Below are positions 18,747-27,463 of a DNA stretch of 55,621 nt, piece after piece. The stretch spans positions 1 through 55,621 of the forward strand of contig CAIRSA010000026.1 in NCBI GenBank assembly GCA_903881085.1, read 5' to 3'. A program made the position numbers and the translations under genes. The number at the start of each line of letters is the position of its first letter. The stretch's first letter is position 1. The notes under the pieces are model-generated. The model was not told where the DNA came from and made no database searches. It saw only the letters and a list, made by a program, of their open reading frames with translations. The DNA comes from an uncultured Acidobacteriia bacterium. GTDB taxonomy: Bacteria; Acidobacteriota; Terriglobia; Bryobacterales; Bryobacteraceae.

Positions 18747-21009
18747 CTTCGTGATCCTTGATCGAAGTCACGTCCAGGCTTGCCACGCCATGCCGCACGC
18801 TGACCGGCCGCCTGCCGCCGGCAACAAGCAATCGTGCCGAGCGCCCGCTTACGCCTTCGGGCAAGTGAATCTTCACCTGCACCGGACCCACTGGAATGAA
18901 CTCCTCCACTGGTGCGCGCCAAGTCCCCGCGCTGGTCAAATTCACCAGATGCAAGATCATGCTCTTGCCCTGTCGGTACAGGTGGCAGTCAATGAATCCG
19001 GGGCCTTCGACAGTTAGCGGGATGTTGCCGCCACTGGCCCAGCGGATGATGTTGGCAAGCAGATCGCCATGGTCAGGCAGATGCTCTTTGGAGTAACGAC
19101 GGTCCAGATCGGCCGCGACGTATGCTACACGAGACTTGCCACTTTCGGATAGCACCAGCCCGGCGACATCCGTTTTGGGCACACGCATCCACGATGTCTC
19201 AGGCGGATAGGTCGGAAACGCCGGAACGAACGATAATGGAACAACCGTTCCAGAATCCACGCGCAGCGGCTGCAACTGGCCCCCGTAAGGAATGATGTCC
19301 GTCTCATCGAACCCGTGCAGAACTTCATGACGCTTGCCTGCGGGCTTGGGTTCATCGGCTATATGCGGCCCATTCACCTGTGCGCGCATCTCCGGACTCA
19401 ATCGAAGATACGTATGCACATCGGTCAGGAAGCGATCGGCCGTACCTCGCGGCCGGCGTTGTTCGCGTTCATGCGCCAACTTCGGCGCAGGCGTGGTCCG
19501 ATGCACACGGAACACGTCGGCCAACGCGAAATCCGCACGCCCATCGCCGAACTCGTTGTACATGCTGGTATCGCCTGTCGCGACAATCGATCCGCCACGT
19601 GCCGCAAAGCGCCGCACCGCCGCGCACTGTGCATCGGACATCGCGCCGAGGTTCGGTAGAATCAATGTCGTAAGTTGACCGGCGTTCTTGTCGATCTCAT
19701 CCACATGCACGGGAAGATATGGAATCCGCGCCCGCACCAGTGCGTGCATGAACCCAGAATACGGCGCATCAACCAACTCCGCCGCATCGTCGCGGCCAAA
19801 GAAATCAGTATTTCGCTGCGACCATACCAGCCCCACTGTGGCCACAGGCTGGCGATTGATCATCAATGACTGATTCGTCTTGTACCAGTTCATCACCGGC
19901 CCGGGTGTGGCATACTGACGACGATCTTCGTGATAAGCCGAAATGAAATGCCACCACGGTTGAATGCCGCCGGCCAGTCCCGCAATCATCCACATTCGGC
20001 CTTCAGCAGCAGGCTTGCTCGCCAAACGGTAGTAGCCGGGACCCGACTCATACATCGCCATCGATTCCGGCGCCAGCTTATCCCAGCCCAACAGGCCATG
20101 CACGCGCTTGCCAGTGTCGCCATTTTGCTGGAAGCCGGTGTCATCGTCGCGCCGCTGGTGATCGAGCATCATGATGTGGGCACGTTTGCAGATCTCCGGC
20201 AGATCGCGGAATGAGCGCGCCTGCGATGTCACGGATCCGCTATTCATGCCTGACCAGATGCAGTCCGGCCCACCCGCCGCCTGCGTGGTCTTGTTGTTCA
20301 ACTCCCATAACTCCACACGCCGCGCATAGTTCCACAGGATCCACTCGCGATACGCCGGATCGTCCCAATCGGCCTTGCGTGGCAGCGCCCCGCCACTGCG
20401 CAGGCGAAACTTCTTCTGGCAGTTTTCGCAATAACAGATGTTCTCGCGCCCCATGCCTGCCCAACTGTTATCGGTGATCCCTTCCGGATGCGACAGTTCA
20501 ATGATCTCACGCAACACCTGTTGCAAGTAATCGTCGTAGTAAGGGCTGTTGATGCAGGTGATGTACTTGTCCGACGCACGATATGGCTTGCCATCAATGT
20601 CGCGCGTGAACCAGTCCGGGTGCGCCTCGAAGAAGTTCTGCGATGTGCGGTTAGAATCCATGCGCGCCATCACGAACAGTCCATCTTCGTGCGCCGCCTT
20701 CGCCAGTTCGCCGTACAGGTCGCGCCCGTTCAAAAACTCCGCCCGGTAATGAAGCGGAAACTTGCTCGGATAGTAAGCCACAATGCCGCCGGCATTGATG
20801 ATGACGGCCTGCACTCCGGTGCGCTTCCAGTATTCGCGCCACCAGCCGATATCGTACCGCACGGGATCTTTCTCTGTGATATTCGTCTGGCCCCAGCGGT
20901 AAGCACGCCGGTACCAAGACACAGCGGAACTGTTCTGACTATGCGCCAGCGGCATCAGGCTCACGGCGGCAGCGGTGCTGAGGAACTCTCTACGTGATTT
21001 GGAAAACAT
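18730..21009 (-). CDS. Tat-exported glycoside-hydrolase-like protein (TIM barrel plus beta-galactosidase trimerisation-like domain)
   Basis: 759 residues from ATG 21009, chosen because the product then begins with a Tat signal (SRREFLSTAAAVSLMPLAHS). The region to ~residue 400 looks like a hypothetical glycoside-hydrolase TIM barrel (WWREYWKRTGVQAVIINAGG, then GITDNSWAGMGRENICYCENC with a Cys pair). The part around 430-560 resembles the glutamine-amidotransferase-like trimerisation domain of GH42 enzymes (LTTLILPNLGAMSDAQC ... GGSIVATGD). A beta-sandwich closes the chain. The substrate is unknown. It is divergent from the Rpn nuclease gene. Confidence 0.72.
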   Translation of the reverse strand: MFSKSRREFLSTAAAVSLMPLAHSQNSSAVSWYRRAYRWGQTNITEKDPVRYDIGWWREYWKRTGVQAVIINAGGIVAYYPSKFPLHYRAEFLNGRDLYGELAKAAHEDGLFVMARMDSNRTSQNFFEAHPDWFTRDIDGKPYRASDKYITCINSPYYDDYLQQVLREIIELSHPEGITDNSWAGMGRENICYCENCQKKFRLRSGGALPRKADWDDPAYREWILWNYARRVELWELNNKTTQAAGGPDCIWSGMNSGSVTSQARSFRDLPEICKRAHIMMLDHQRRDDDTGFQQNGDTGKRVHGLLGWDKLAPESMAMYESGPGYYRLASKPAAEGRMWMIAGLAGGIQPWWHFISAYHEDRRQYATPGPVMNWYKTNQSLMINRQPVATVGLVWSQRNTDFFGRDDAAELVDAPYSGFMHALVRARIPYLPVHVDEIDKNAGQLTTLILPNLGAMSDAQCAAVRRFAARGGSIVATGDTSMYNEFGDGRADFALADVFRVHRTTPAPKLAHEREQRRPRGTADRFLTDVHTYLRLSPEMRAQVNGPHIADEPKPAGKRHEVLHGFDETDIIPYGGQLQPLRVDSGTVVPLSFVPAFPTYPPETSWMRVPKTDVAGLVLSESGKSRVAYVAADLDRRYSKEHLPDHGDLLANIIRWASGGNIPLTVEGPGFIDCHLYRQGKSMILHLVNLTSAGTWRAPVEEFIPVGPVQVKIHLPEGVSGRSARLLVAGGRRPVSVRHGVASLDVTSIKDHEVIVLE

Positions 21010-21098
21010 GTTCGCGTTCCAATTGTACGCGATCGCTGAATTCCTAAGAGAATTATCGCCTGCCCCGCACACTTCTCTTATGGAGGCCCGTATCAACA

Positions 21099-21977
21099 TT
21101 GAACTACGACGCCGTCTTGAAAACTATCGTGCACTCAGCGGGAAACAGACTCACGCCCTTGTTGACGGGCGCCAGGCCCAAGACCCTGCTCAATGTGGAG
21201 TTCAAATCCGTCGAGGAGCGAACCCCCGATCTGCTGACCCGCTTGGATGATGGCCGCATTTTCCATTTGGAATTGCAGGCCTCCAACGATCCGTTAATGG
21301 TGGACAGAATGCTGCATTACAGGTCGTTGCTCCGCGCCCGGTATCGACCGGAAAGGATTACACAGCATGTTCTCTATGTAGGATCGCCCACTTGCTCGAT
21401 GGTTTCTCACATTAAAGAGGAGGACCTCGACTACCGCTTTCAATTAACCGATATCCGGCAGTTTGACGAAGAGGTTTTACTGAACAGCGAATCCCCGGCG
21501 GACCGGGCGTTGGCGATTTTGTCGCCAACGCGCAATCATCGCGCGACCATTCGGCGGATACTGCTCAGTTGGGCCGGCAGACCAAGACGCGAACGAGCTG
21601 ACCTGATGGAAAAGCTCATGATATTATCAGGGTTGAGGCGGCTGGATAACGTGGTCGCCGAGGAGATTCGAAGCATGCCGCTTGAGATCGATATTATGGA
21701 GAACGCGACGATCCGTGGCTGGATCGAGCAGGGTCTCGCAAAAGGGATGGAAAAGGGCCGTGAAATCGGACTGGAAAAGGGCCTTGAACAGGGCCGAGAA
21801 CAGGGCCTCGAAATCGGCCAATCAACCCTCCTGCTCAAAATGCTAAACAAGCGCTTCGGCAAAGTCCCGGCAACCGTCGAAAAGAAAATCCGCAAAGCCC
21901 ATATGGGCCAACTCGAACGCTGGGCGCTGAATTTGATGGATGCGAATTCATTGAAGGAAGTTTTCGCCGAGAAATAG
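21099..21977 (+). CDS. Rpn-family PD-(D/E)XK nuclease (transposase_31-like)
   Basis: 292 residues, starting at TTG 21099 with GGAGG 13 bases upstream. The N-terminal domain has the Rpn/PDDEXK layout: NYDAVLKTIV, the LLNVEFKSVEERTPDLL stretch, then D-x5-F-H-L-E-L-Q, which supplies the acidic and E-x-Q residues. Rpn proteins cut DNA and promote RecA-independent recombination; many are selfish or defence-linked. Residues ~218-242 are a string of KG-x-E/KGLEQGREQGLEIG units, a typical hypervariable repeat. An amphipathic C-terminal tail follows. It stands alone between two minus-strand genes. Confidence 0.85.
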   Translation: MNYDAVLKTIVHSAGNRLTPLLTGARPKTLLNVEFKSVEERTPDLLTRLDDGRIFHLELQASNDPLMVDRMLHYRSLLRARYRPERITQHVLYVGSPTCSMVSHIKEEDLDYRFQLTDIRQFDEEVLLNSESPADRALAILSPTRNHRATIRRILLSWAGRPRRERADLMEKLMILSGLRRLDNVVAEEIRSMPLEIDIMENATIRGWIEQGLAKGMEKGREIGLEKGLEQGREQGLEIGQSTLLLKMLNKRFGKVPATVEKKIRKAHMGQLERWALNLMDANSLKEVFAEK

Positions 21978-21986
21978 ATCCGCCAG

Positions 21987-23195
21987 CTACATCATAGGAC
22001 CGCGCCACTGATTCAACCTGCGCTCCAGATCCTTACGAACACCAGCCATCGAAGCATCGTTCGCAAGATTTCTCAATTCATACGGATCCTTCGCCAGATC
22101 ATATAACTCGCGATTGCCCCGATCGTACCAGTTAAGTTTATAGCGTTTGGTGCGAATCGTCCGAATCGGATTCACCCATTTTTGCTTGGCGTAGTATTCC
22201 AGAAACACCGCATCGCGGTTCATATCCGGCTGGGGCATTCCATGCAATCCGGCCAGCATCGCGATGATGCAGGTCAGATCGGCCTGCGTCGTCAATTCGC
22301 TACGCTGGCCCGGCTTGATACGACCAGCCGCCTTGATAATCATGGGAATTCGGATCAGTTCCTCATAAAGGAACGGCCCCTTAAAGGGCAGTCCGTGCTC
22401 CCCCAGGCCATCACCATGGTCGGAAGTGTACGCGATGATCGACGGCGCAGATGAGACCGCGTCCAGCACCGTGCCGAGGCAATGATCCGTCTTCTCCAGC
22501 AAGTCCAGATAGTAGCTGCGATAGCGCAGCCAGTCTTCCGGTTTGTAATCGATGACAGCCTTACCCTGGTCCTCGTCGATGAACTGGCGCTGCTCGGAAG
22601 GCTTGGTTTCGAGGTCAGCCAGACCGCTATGAGGAGGCGTCACTCCCGGGCGCAGCTTCACCTGCTTCAGATCGTATATATGATGCGGATTCAAAACCGA
22701 GACCCAGGCAAACCACGGCCCCTTTTGAGCGCGGATCCAGGCCGCCGCCTTGGCCGAAACTTCCTCGTCGGAGCCCTTTTCGTAGACGTCCCAACCGAAC
22801 TGTTTCAGACCTTCCGCCTCGCTGCCGAGGTGCCATTTTCCAAAGTAACCAGTCGCGTAACCTGCAGCTTTGGCGACCTTGGCGATGGTCACGGAAGACG
22901 GCTTTAACCCCTTGCCCACCGAGGCGCCATCCACATTCGTCAACACGCCGGTACGATTCGGCTCAAGCCCCGTCATCAGGCTTGATCGGGCAGGAGAACA
23001 TTGAGGAGTATTGCAGAAAGCGTTGGTAAAAACGGTTCCGCCATCGATCAGGCGTTTGCGGTTGGGGAGAGAAGCCGGGCCAGGAAGCCGGGCAGATTCC
23101 TGATCGGTCATGAATAGCAAAATATTCGGCGCAACGCCCTGCATCGCCATCGCTGGCAGGGCGGCCGTTGCGCCGAAAAATTCTCGTCGTGTCAT
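21987..23195 (-). CDS. Tat-exported sulfatase
   Basis: 402 residues of the type I sulfatase/alkaline-phosphatase superfamily. The Tat motif TRREFFGATAAL starts the protein, D31-Q32 lies in the first metal-binding strand, and the active-site motif is CSPAR (Cys66), the form converted to formylglycine by a sulfatase-maturing enzyme. YTSDHGDGLGEHG supplies further metal ligands. It probably removes sulfate from polysaccharides or other sulfated organics outside the cytoplasm. The gene overlaps the upstream NHL/TIGR03437 gene by four bases (ATGA), so the two are translationally coupled. No maturase gene is in the window. Confidence 0.92.
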   Translation of the reverse strand: MTRREFFGATAALPAMAMQGVAPNILLFMTDQESARLPGPASLPNRKRLIDGGTVFTNAFCNTPQCSPARSSLMTGLEPNRTGVLTNVDGASVGKGLKPSSVTIAKVAKAAGYATGYFGKWHLGSEAEGLKQFGWDVYEKGSDEEVSAKAAAWIRAQKGPWFAWVSVLNPHHIYDLKQVKLRPGVTPPHSGLADLETKPSEQRQFIDEDQGKAVIDYKPEDWLRYRSYYLDLLEKTDHCLGTVLDAVSSAPSIIAYTSDHGDGLGEHGLPFKGPFLYEELIRIPMIIKAAGRIKPGQRSELTTQADLTCIIAMLAGLHGMPQPDMNRDAVFLEYYAKQKWVNPIRTIRTKRYKLNWYDRGNRELYDLAKDPYELRNLANDASMAGVRKDLERRLNQWRGPMM

Positions 23196-25963
23196 TGCGA
23201 TACAACAGGTACATCCGGAGGAGCCGGATTTACTACCGGGAATGTGATGATGTTACTCACGTAGACGTCTTGAGCAATCGTCAACTGCGTGGAGTTATCA
23301 GAGGGGATATCGGAGTTCAATTCCAAATGCACTTCAAAGATCCCGACGCTACCCACTTTCAATCCAGAGTACAAGACGTTAGCAGTTTTGCCGCCGGCCA
23401 ACGATGATACAAACGCGTTGGGCTGATTCTGCTCCGTTCCGCGGTACTTGGCACCGGTATGCAATGCAAGGAAAGCATCATCCGGCTTCACAAGCCCAAG
23501 ACCGGTGGCGTATACAACCACTGTCTCGCCGGGAACCGCCGGGTTAGCAGCGGTCACGCGCGAACCAGCTACATTGGCGCAGCACAGAGCGCTGTTGGTC
23601 GCCGTCAGAATCACCTGCGCGCCTGACGCGGCGTTGCCTGAGATCTTGATGCCATTACCCGCAGGACCAGCCACTTTTGCAACCAGCCGGATACGCGTGA
23701 AAACACCGGCGGTAAATGCAGTCACCTTCTCGTTAGGGTTTGAATTGATTAGAGCAATCAGACCATCGCGAATCGATTCCAGCGTATCGCCCGATTGCAC
23801 CGTGTAGGAGTACGTCCGGTCCTCGATCATGACCGTGGCTATGTCCTGCGCGTTCGCGGTACCGTCAACGGAGATGGTACCCGTCGCGTGGCTGGAATAG
23901 TGCAAGACGACACCAGGCCGCGGCTCCACCACACCAGTTTCGGCATAGATCCCAGGGTTCTGTGGAATAATCGGCACGGCAACGGGCGAAGAGGTGTAGA
24001 CGGAACCGTCCTTGCGGGTTATGCGAACCCAGCAGTTGATGCTGGTGGCATCAAGAACTTCGTACGGCACCTGCGCATTTACTTGCGTCGGAGAAACCAT
24101 CACGAGGGGCGAACGGATGCCATCGAAGTAAACCTGAACACCGGCGAGATCAATCGGCAAATTCTCAGCGTCAGCCGGGGCCGAGGCAGTATCTTCCGAC
24201 AAAAAAGATCCGAGTATCGAAACGATCGTTCCAGGGGCGATCTTGGCCGCATCCTGGCCACCAGCCAATGTCGAACCACCCGCGGTAAGAACAATCACCG
24301 CAGTAGTGGAAATCGATACGCTATACGGAACACTGTTGCCAGCGTCGCCGCTTTTGCGGGCGGTCAGCACCAGCGTGTTGGTAGTTGTATTGCCGTAAGC
24401 AAGCACATCCGGGTTTCCGCCATTCGCATTGATCAGCTTAACCAGCGCATTGATCACGGTCGCAAACGTATCGTTCTTGACGATTGTATATACATAGTCC
24501 CTGGTGTTGATCGTAACGGTCGCAGCATCGTTTTCCTTCACTGTGCCAGAAAATACAATGCTGCCCACTGCGAAGATCTCCAAACTGGCGGAGTTTCGCA
24601 CACCGTTCGGAGTCACCAGTTCATCCGCAATCGAAAACACCAGCACTCGACGGGCAAAGGGATCGGTCACATAAAGATTCGTTCCGTCGAAGGCCATTGA
24701 CATCGGCGAACGGAACGTGTCAGGAGCCGAACGTGCCAAGGTGTTGTCGACATCAGCCACGCTTGGGAAGATCGCACTCGGATCCGGATCGCTGTTACGG
24801 TTGGTAGTGCCGTCGCGCTGGCCTATGATCACATCTGGCGCCTGGCCCGTTTTGGTGGGCATAGTCTTCCACATCAGAATGCGGTCGTTGCCGCCATCTG
24901 CAACAAACAACCGCTTCCCATCGGACAAGGCAAAACGAGGGAACTCCATTGTTCCATCACAGCGGTCCGGATACAAAAGTGCATTGTTATTGTTGACATC
25001 CATGCCAATTGATGTGCACATTGCGGGTGTGTTGTTCGGAATGGAACTGACCAGATCGGGCTGCCCCAATGCGATATCGGCAGGGGCATTGTTCTCCGTA
25101 GGAATTTTGTTCCAAATCAGAATACGATTGTTGCCCAAATCGGACACGAAAAGATGGATACCGTCGGTTGTGACAGAAACCGGATTCGTCAAGGAACTGG
25201 CAGTTGCCGGAGGTGCAGCCTGCGCCAGGTCAACCTGAACCCCGGCATTCATGCTCGCTTGCCCCAACACGATATCCGCTGGTTTCGCGTTGGTGGTAGG
25301 AATGCTGTTCCAAATCAAGACCCGGTGATTCTGCGAATCCGCAACAAACAACTGATTGCCCTGAATCCAAACGCCTTGCGGCCCAAGCAGGCTGGAAGCA
25401 TTCGGTGGGCGGAACGCCTGGTTCGTCTTAAAGTCTTTCTGCCCCAGAACCACATCGGCGGGTTGCCGGTTATTGGCCGGAATCGAGTTCCAGATCAAAA
25501 CGCGGTTGTTGTTCGTGTCTGCCACAACCAGTCTGACGCCATCTGTTGCAACGGCCGTGGGTAGCCGCAGCGTATTGTTATCGGGCGAAGTGACTTCGTT
25601 CGCGGTGACAAAATCCGGCTGTCCAAGAACCACATCGGCAAGCCCGACGCAGGCCGGGCAACGCGGTTTACTGGGGTTCTGAATCAGTGGATCCGTAACG
25701 CCGGGGAACTGCTGCCTGGTGTTCTTATAGATCAGCACGCGGTGATTCAGCGGACCGGCGCCAACGCGATTGGAATCTGCCACGAACAAAGTATTGTTGG
25801 CAAAGGCAACACCGCTCACGCCACCGAGCAGATCCCTGTCCGCACCTTGATCCTGGATGGTGAAATTCTTTTGGCCGATAACAAGACGCGCAGCCATGCC
25901 GGTTGTGAAATCGGCGGCGCCCGCCAAGGGGGCACACACGAGTAGATAGAGTAGGAACTTCAT
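23192..25963 (-). CDS. secreted NHL-repeat protein with TIGR03437 domain and two inserted beta domains
   Basis: 923 residues from ATG 25963, which begins a signal peptide (MKFLLYLLVCAPLAGA). Residues ~25-440 are six or more NHL-like propeller repeats, each containing a version of NNRVLIWNSIP...ADVVLGQ. A TIGR03437 domain follows (APGTIVSILG, VSPTQVNAQVPYE, VVVYATGLG), a family first defined on Solibacter proteins. Two copies of an ~80-residue beta domain (core x-Y-x-Y-T-V/I-...-D-T/F-x-x-V/I ... LINSN) are present, one before the TIGR03437 start and one nested inside it. Probably an extracellular or surface protein; the function is unknown. Coupled to the sulfatase gene. Confidence 0.85.
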   Translation of the reverse strand: MKFLLYLLVCAPLAGAADFTTGMAARLVIGQKNFTIQDQGADRDLLGGVSGVAFANNTLFVADSNRVGAGPLNHRVLIYKNTRQQFPGVTDPLIQNPSKPRCPACVGLADVVLGQPDFVTANEVTSPDNNTLRLPTAVATDGVRLVVADTNNNRVLIWNSIPANNRQPADVVLGQKDFKTNQAFRPPNASSLLGPQGVWIQGNQLFVADSQNHRVLIWNSIPTTNAKPADIVLGQASMNAGVQVDLAQAAPPATASSLTNPVSVTTDGIHLFVSDLGNNRILIWNKIPTENNAPADIALGQPDLVSSIPNNTPAMCTSIGMDVNNNNALLYPDRCDGTMEFPRFALSDGKRLFVADGGNDRILMWKTMPTKTGQAPDVIIGQRDGTTNRNSDPDPSAIFPSVADVDNTLARSAPDTFRSPMSMAFDGTNLYVTDPFARRVLVFSIADELVTPNGVRNSASLEIFAVGSIVFSGTVKENDAATVTINTRDYVYTIVKNDTFATVINALVKLINANGGNPDVLAYGNTTTNTLVLTARKSGDAGNSVPYSVSISTTAVIVLTAGGSTLAGGQDAAKIAPGTIVSILGSFLSEDTASAPADAENLPIDLAGVQVYFDGIRSPLVMVSPTQVNAQVPYEVLDATSINCWVRITRKDGSVYTSSPVAVPIIPQNPGIYAETGVVEPRPGVVLHYSSHATGTISVDGTANAQDIATVMIEDRTYSYTVQSGDTLESIRDGLIALINSNPNEKVTAFTAGVFTRIRLVAKVAGPAGNGIKISGNAASGAQVILTATNSALCCANVAGSRVTAANPAVPGETVVVYATGLGLVKPDDAFLALHTGAKYRGTEQNQPNAFVSSLAGGKTANVLYSGLKVGSVGIFEVHLELNSDIPSDNSTQLTIAQDVYVSNIITFPVVNPAPPDVPVVSQ

Positions 25964-26019
25964 TTCAGAGTGATAGCAGTTTCTAAGTATAGCAATTTTG
26001 ACCGACGTGCTCACAGCCC

Positions 26020-26631
26020 TCATGGTTTCATCGGCGTCAAAATCTCTCCCCACGAGATCTGATACGCCTCAATTTCACCGCCAAGACTTTTGCCCGCCCT
26101 TACGTAAACACGTTCATTTCGTTTCAACTCACCGGCCTCAATTTGAATGCCGTCATGCACATAACGAGTATCCGGCCGCAGCGTGAGAGTAACCCGTTCG
26201 CTCTGATTGCGCTGCCGCAGGACAAGCCGCGAAGCCTCCACCAAAATCACGACTCCGGCGAAGGAAAGGTCTCCGCGCGGGGCGATATGCTCCGTTACAC
26301 TTTGGTATGGGCGTAGCCGGGATCGCACAGGTGTGACGATTTCGGCCACATGCACGGTTCGTGCAAAACAACCGCCTGGCGATTCACGGGAACGGTCCGC
26401 CACTACCTCAAGATGATCGCCCGCCTCAAGTGCCGAGGCGTTGATGCGCAATTGCGTCCGCTCAAACCAGGTCCGCTCATCGAACAGGCAGACATACACG
26501 TTGCCGTCCGATGCGCGAACCACGAATTCTGTCTTTGACTTCAAGAGTACAAAGTCGCCGCGAAAAAATGCCGGCACCTGGACTTGTGCCGCCAGCGGCA
26601 AACCCATCAGCAGAAACACGGCAGAAAGCAT
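26020..26631 (-). CDS. secreted protein of unknown function (DUF5666-like beta domains)
   Basis: 203 residues with a signal peptide (MLSAVFLLMGLPLAAQ). The mature part seems to hold two OB-like beta units, one around FRGDFVLLKSKTEFVVRASDG and one around DLSFAGVVILVEASRLVLRQR, each ending with a phrase like ...GDHLEVV or ...NERVYVRAG. This resembles DUF5666-type domains, but the match is by eye only. It lies 23 bases downstream of the FKBP gene on the same strand and upstream of the NHL gene, so it may be part of one transcript. No function can be stated. Confidence 0.6.
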   Translation of the reverse strand: MLSAVFLLMGLPLAAQVQVPAFFRGDFVLLKSKTEFVVRASDGNVYVCLFDERTWFERTQLRINASALEAGDHLEVVADRSRESPGGCFARTVHVAEIVTPVRSRLRPYQSVTEHIAPRGDLSFAGVVILVEASRLVLRQRNQSERVTLTLRPDTRYVHDGIQIEAGELKRNERVYVRAGKSLGGEIEAYQISWGEILTPMKP

Positions 26632-26654
26632 GTGGCCTCCAGCAATTGGCCAGT

Positions 26655-27080
26655 TTACCCGATCGAAACCAGTTCAATTGTAAACACAAGCGTTTCTCCT
26701 GCCAGGGGATGGTTTCCATCGAGCTTAACCTGCGTATCCGAGAGCTCAACCACTCTCACCGGCATGGCGAAGCCGTCGCCCTGGACTTGCATTTCCATTC
26801 CCAGTTCCAGTTGGTCGTTATCGGGAATCTGCTTGCGATCTACCGTCAGCACCATCTCCTCCACGACCTCGCCGTAGGCGTCGGTTGGCGGGATGGCCGC
26901 GGTTCGGGATTCTCCAGGAGACATTCCTATTACGGTTCTTTCGAACCCAGGAATGACCTGGTTGCCTCCCACTTGAAAGGAGAGTGGCTCTCCACCAACT
27001 GAGGAGTCGAATACCGTCCCGTCCTCCAGTTTGCCAGTGTAATGGACCTTTACCAGATCCCCAGTTTGTGCGGTTGCCAT
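26655..27080 (-). CDS. FKBP-type peptidyl-prolyl isomerase, SlyD-like
   Basis: A 141-residue cytoplasmic folding helper. The FKBP part starts GDLVKVHYTGKLEDGTVFDSS, and VIPGFERTVIGMSPGE and NHPLAGETLVFTIELV are diagnostic. The stretch between them (~residues 65-125, PTDAYGEVVEEMVLTV...) is the insert-in-flap chaperone domain that defines the SlyD subfamily. The metal-binding His-rich tail of E. coli SlyD is absent. SlyD-like proteins speed proline isomerisation and hold unfolded chains. Confidence 0.92.
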   Translation of the reverse strand: MATAQTGDLVKVHYTGKLEDGTVFDSSVGGEPLSFQVGGNQVIPGFERTVIGMSPGESRTAAIPPTDAYGEVVEEMVLTVDRKQIPDNDQLELGMEMQVQGDGFAMPVRVVELSDTQVKLDGNHPLAGETLVFTIELVSIG

Positions 27081-27185
27081 AACACCTTCAGTCTAGCGAA
27101 TAATATTCCCAATTTCAGCAAAAGTATATCTCTTTCATTGATGGGGTCTTAGCGACAAACAGTACTACCGTTGAAAGAACAGGAC

Positions 27186-27213
27186 TTGACACTAAAATGC
27201 TATATGGGATAAC
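27186..27213 (+). promoter_or_regulatory. sigma70-type promoter of candidate small RNA
   Basis: TTGACA (27186-27191) is a perfect -35, followed after 16 bases by GATAAC (27208-27213), which keeps the central ATAA. There is no plus-strand coding gene downstream before the terminator at 27323-27360, so the promoter appears to serve a non-coding transcript. Confidence 0.6.
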
Positions 27214-27219
27214 GTATGG

Positions 27220-27360
27220 TAGGTTGAGATCGGCCTGAACTAAGGCCAAATAGATTCTCTCCAAACGATTTTTCTCAGTTTGGACAGACGCTTGTCTGCC
27301 TCTAGGCGACGAGCCTGCCCTGCCCGTGAGCATCTTCCTCCGAGTGCTCACGGGTTTTTT
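27220..27360 (+). ncRNA. candidate structured small RNA, about 140 nt
   Basis: Lies in the 383-base gap between two minus-strand genes but runs on the plus strand. After the promoter, five consecutive stem-loops can be drawn: GGCCT/AGGCC (27232-27236, 27243-27247), TCCAAAC/GTTTGGA (27260-27266, 27278-27284), CAGAC/GTCTG (27285-27289, 27294-27298), AGGC/GCCT (27304-27307, 27313-27316), and a 10-pair terminator stem followed by six Ts. No plausible reading frame fits. It matches no RNA family I recognise. It could act as a trans-acting sRNA or a protein-binding RNA. Ends are estimated from the promoter and terminator. Confidence 0.6.
27323..27360 (+). terminator. strong intrinsic terminator
   Basis: CCCGTGAGCA (27323-27332) pairs perfectly with TGCTCACGGG (27345-27354), followed by TTTTTT (27355-27360). 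On the opposite strand no T-run follows, so it is directional and ends a plus-strand transcript. Confidence 0.9.
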
Positions 27361-27463
27361 GATTGAGCCTGCCTGTTGTGCCATTTTTCCTATCCCCAAA
27401 TAAAAAATGTTAGCCGGATCTGTGGGCAGCGCCATTGGACGACCATTCCTAATTCTTGTTGAA

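Noticed and set aside
21750..21830. Repeat array considered as CRISPR-like
   Set aside because: The units are coding, contiguous and without spacers; they belong to the Rpn protein hinge.
27115..27435. 106-codon frame on the minus strand in the candidate sRNA region
   Set aside because: No ribosome binding site or family pattern; promoter, hairpins and terminator on the other strand explain the region better.
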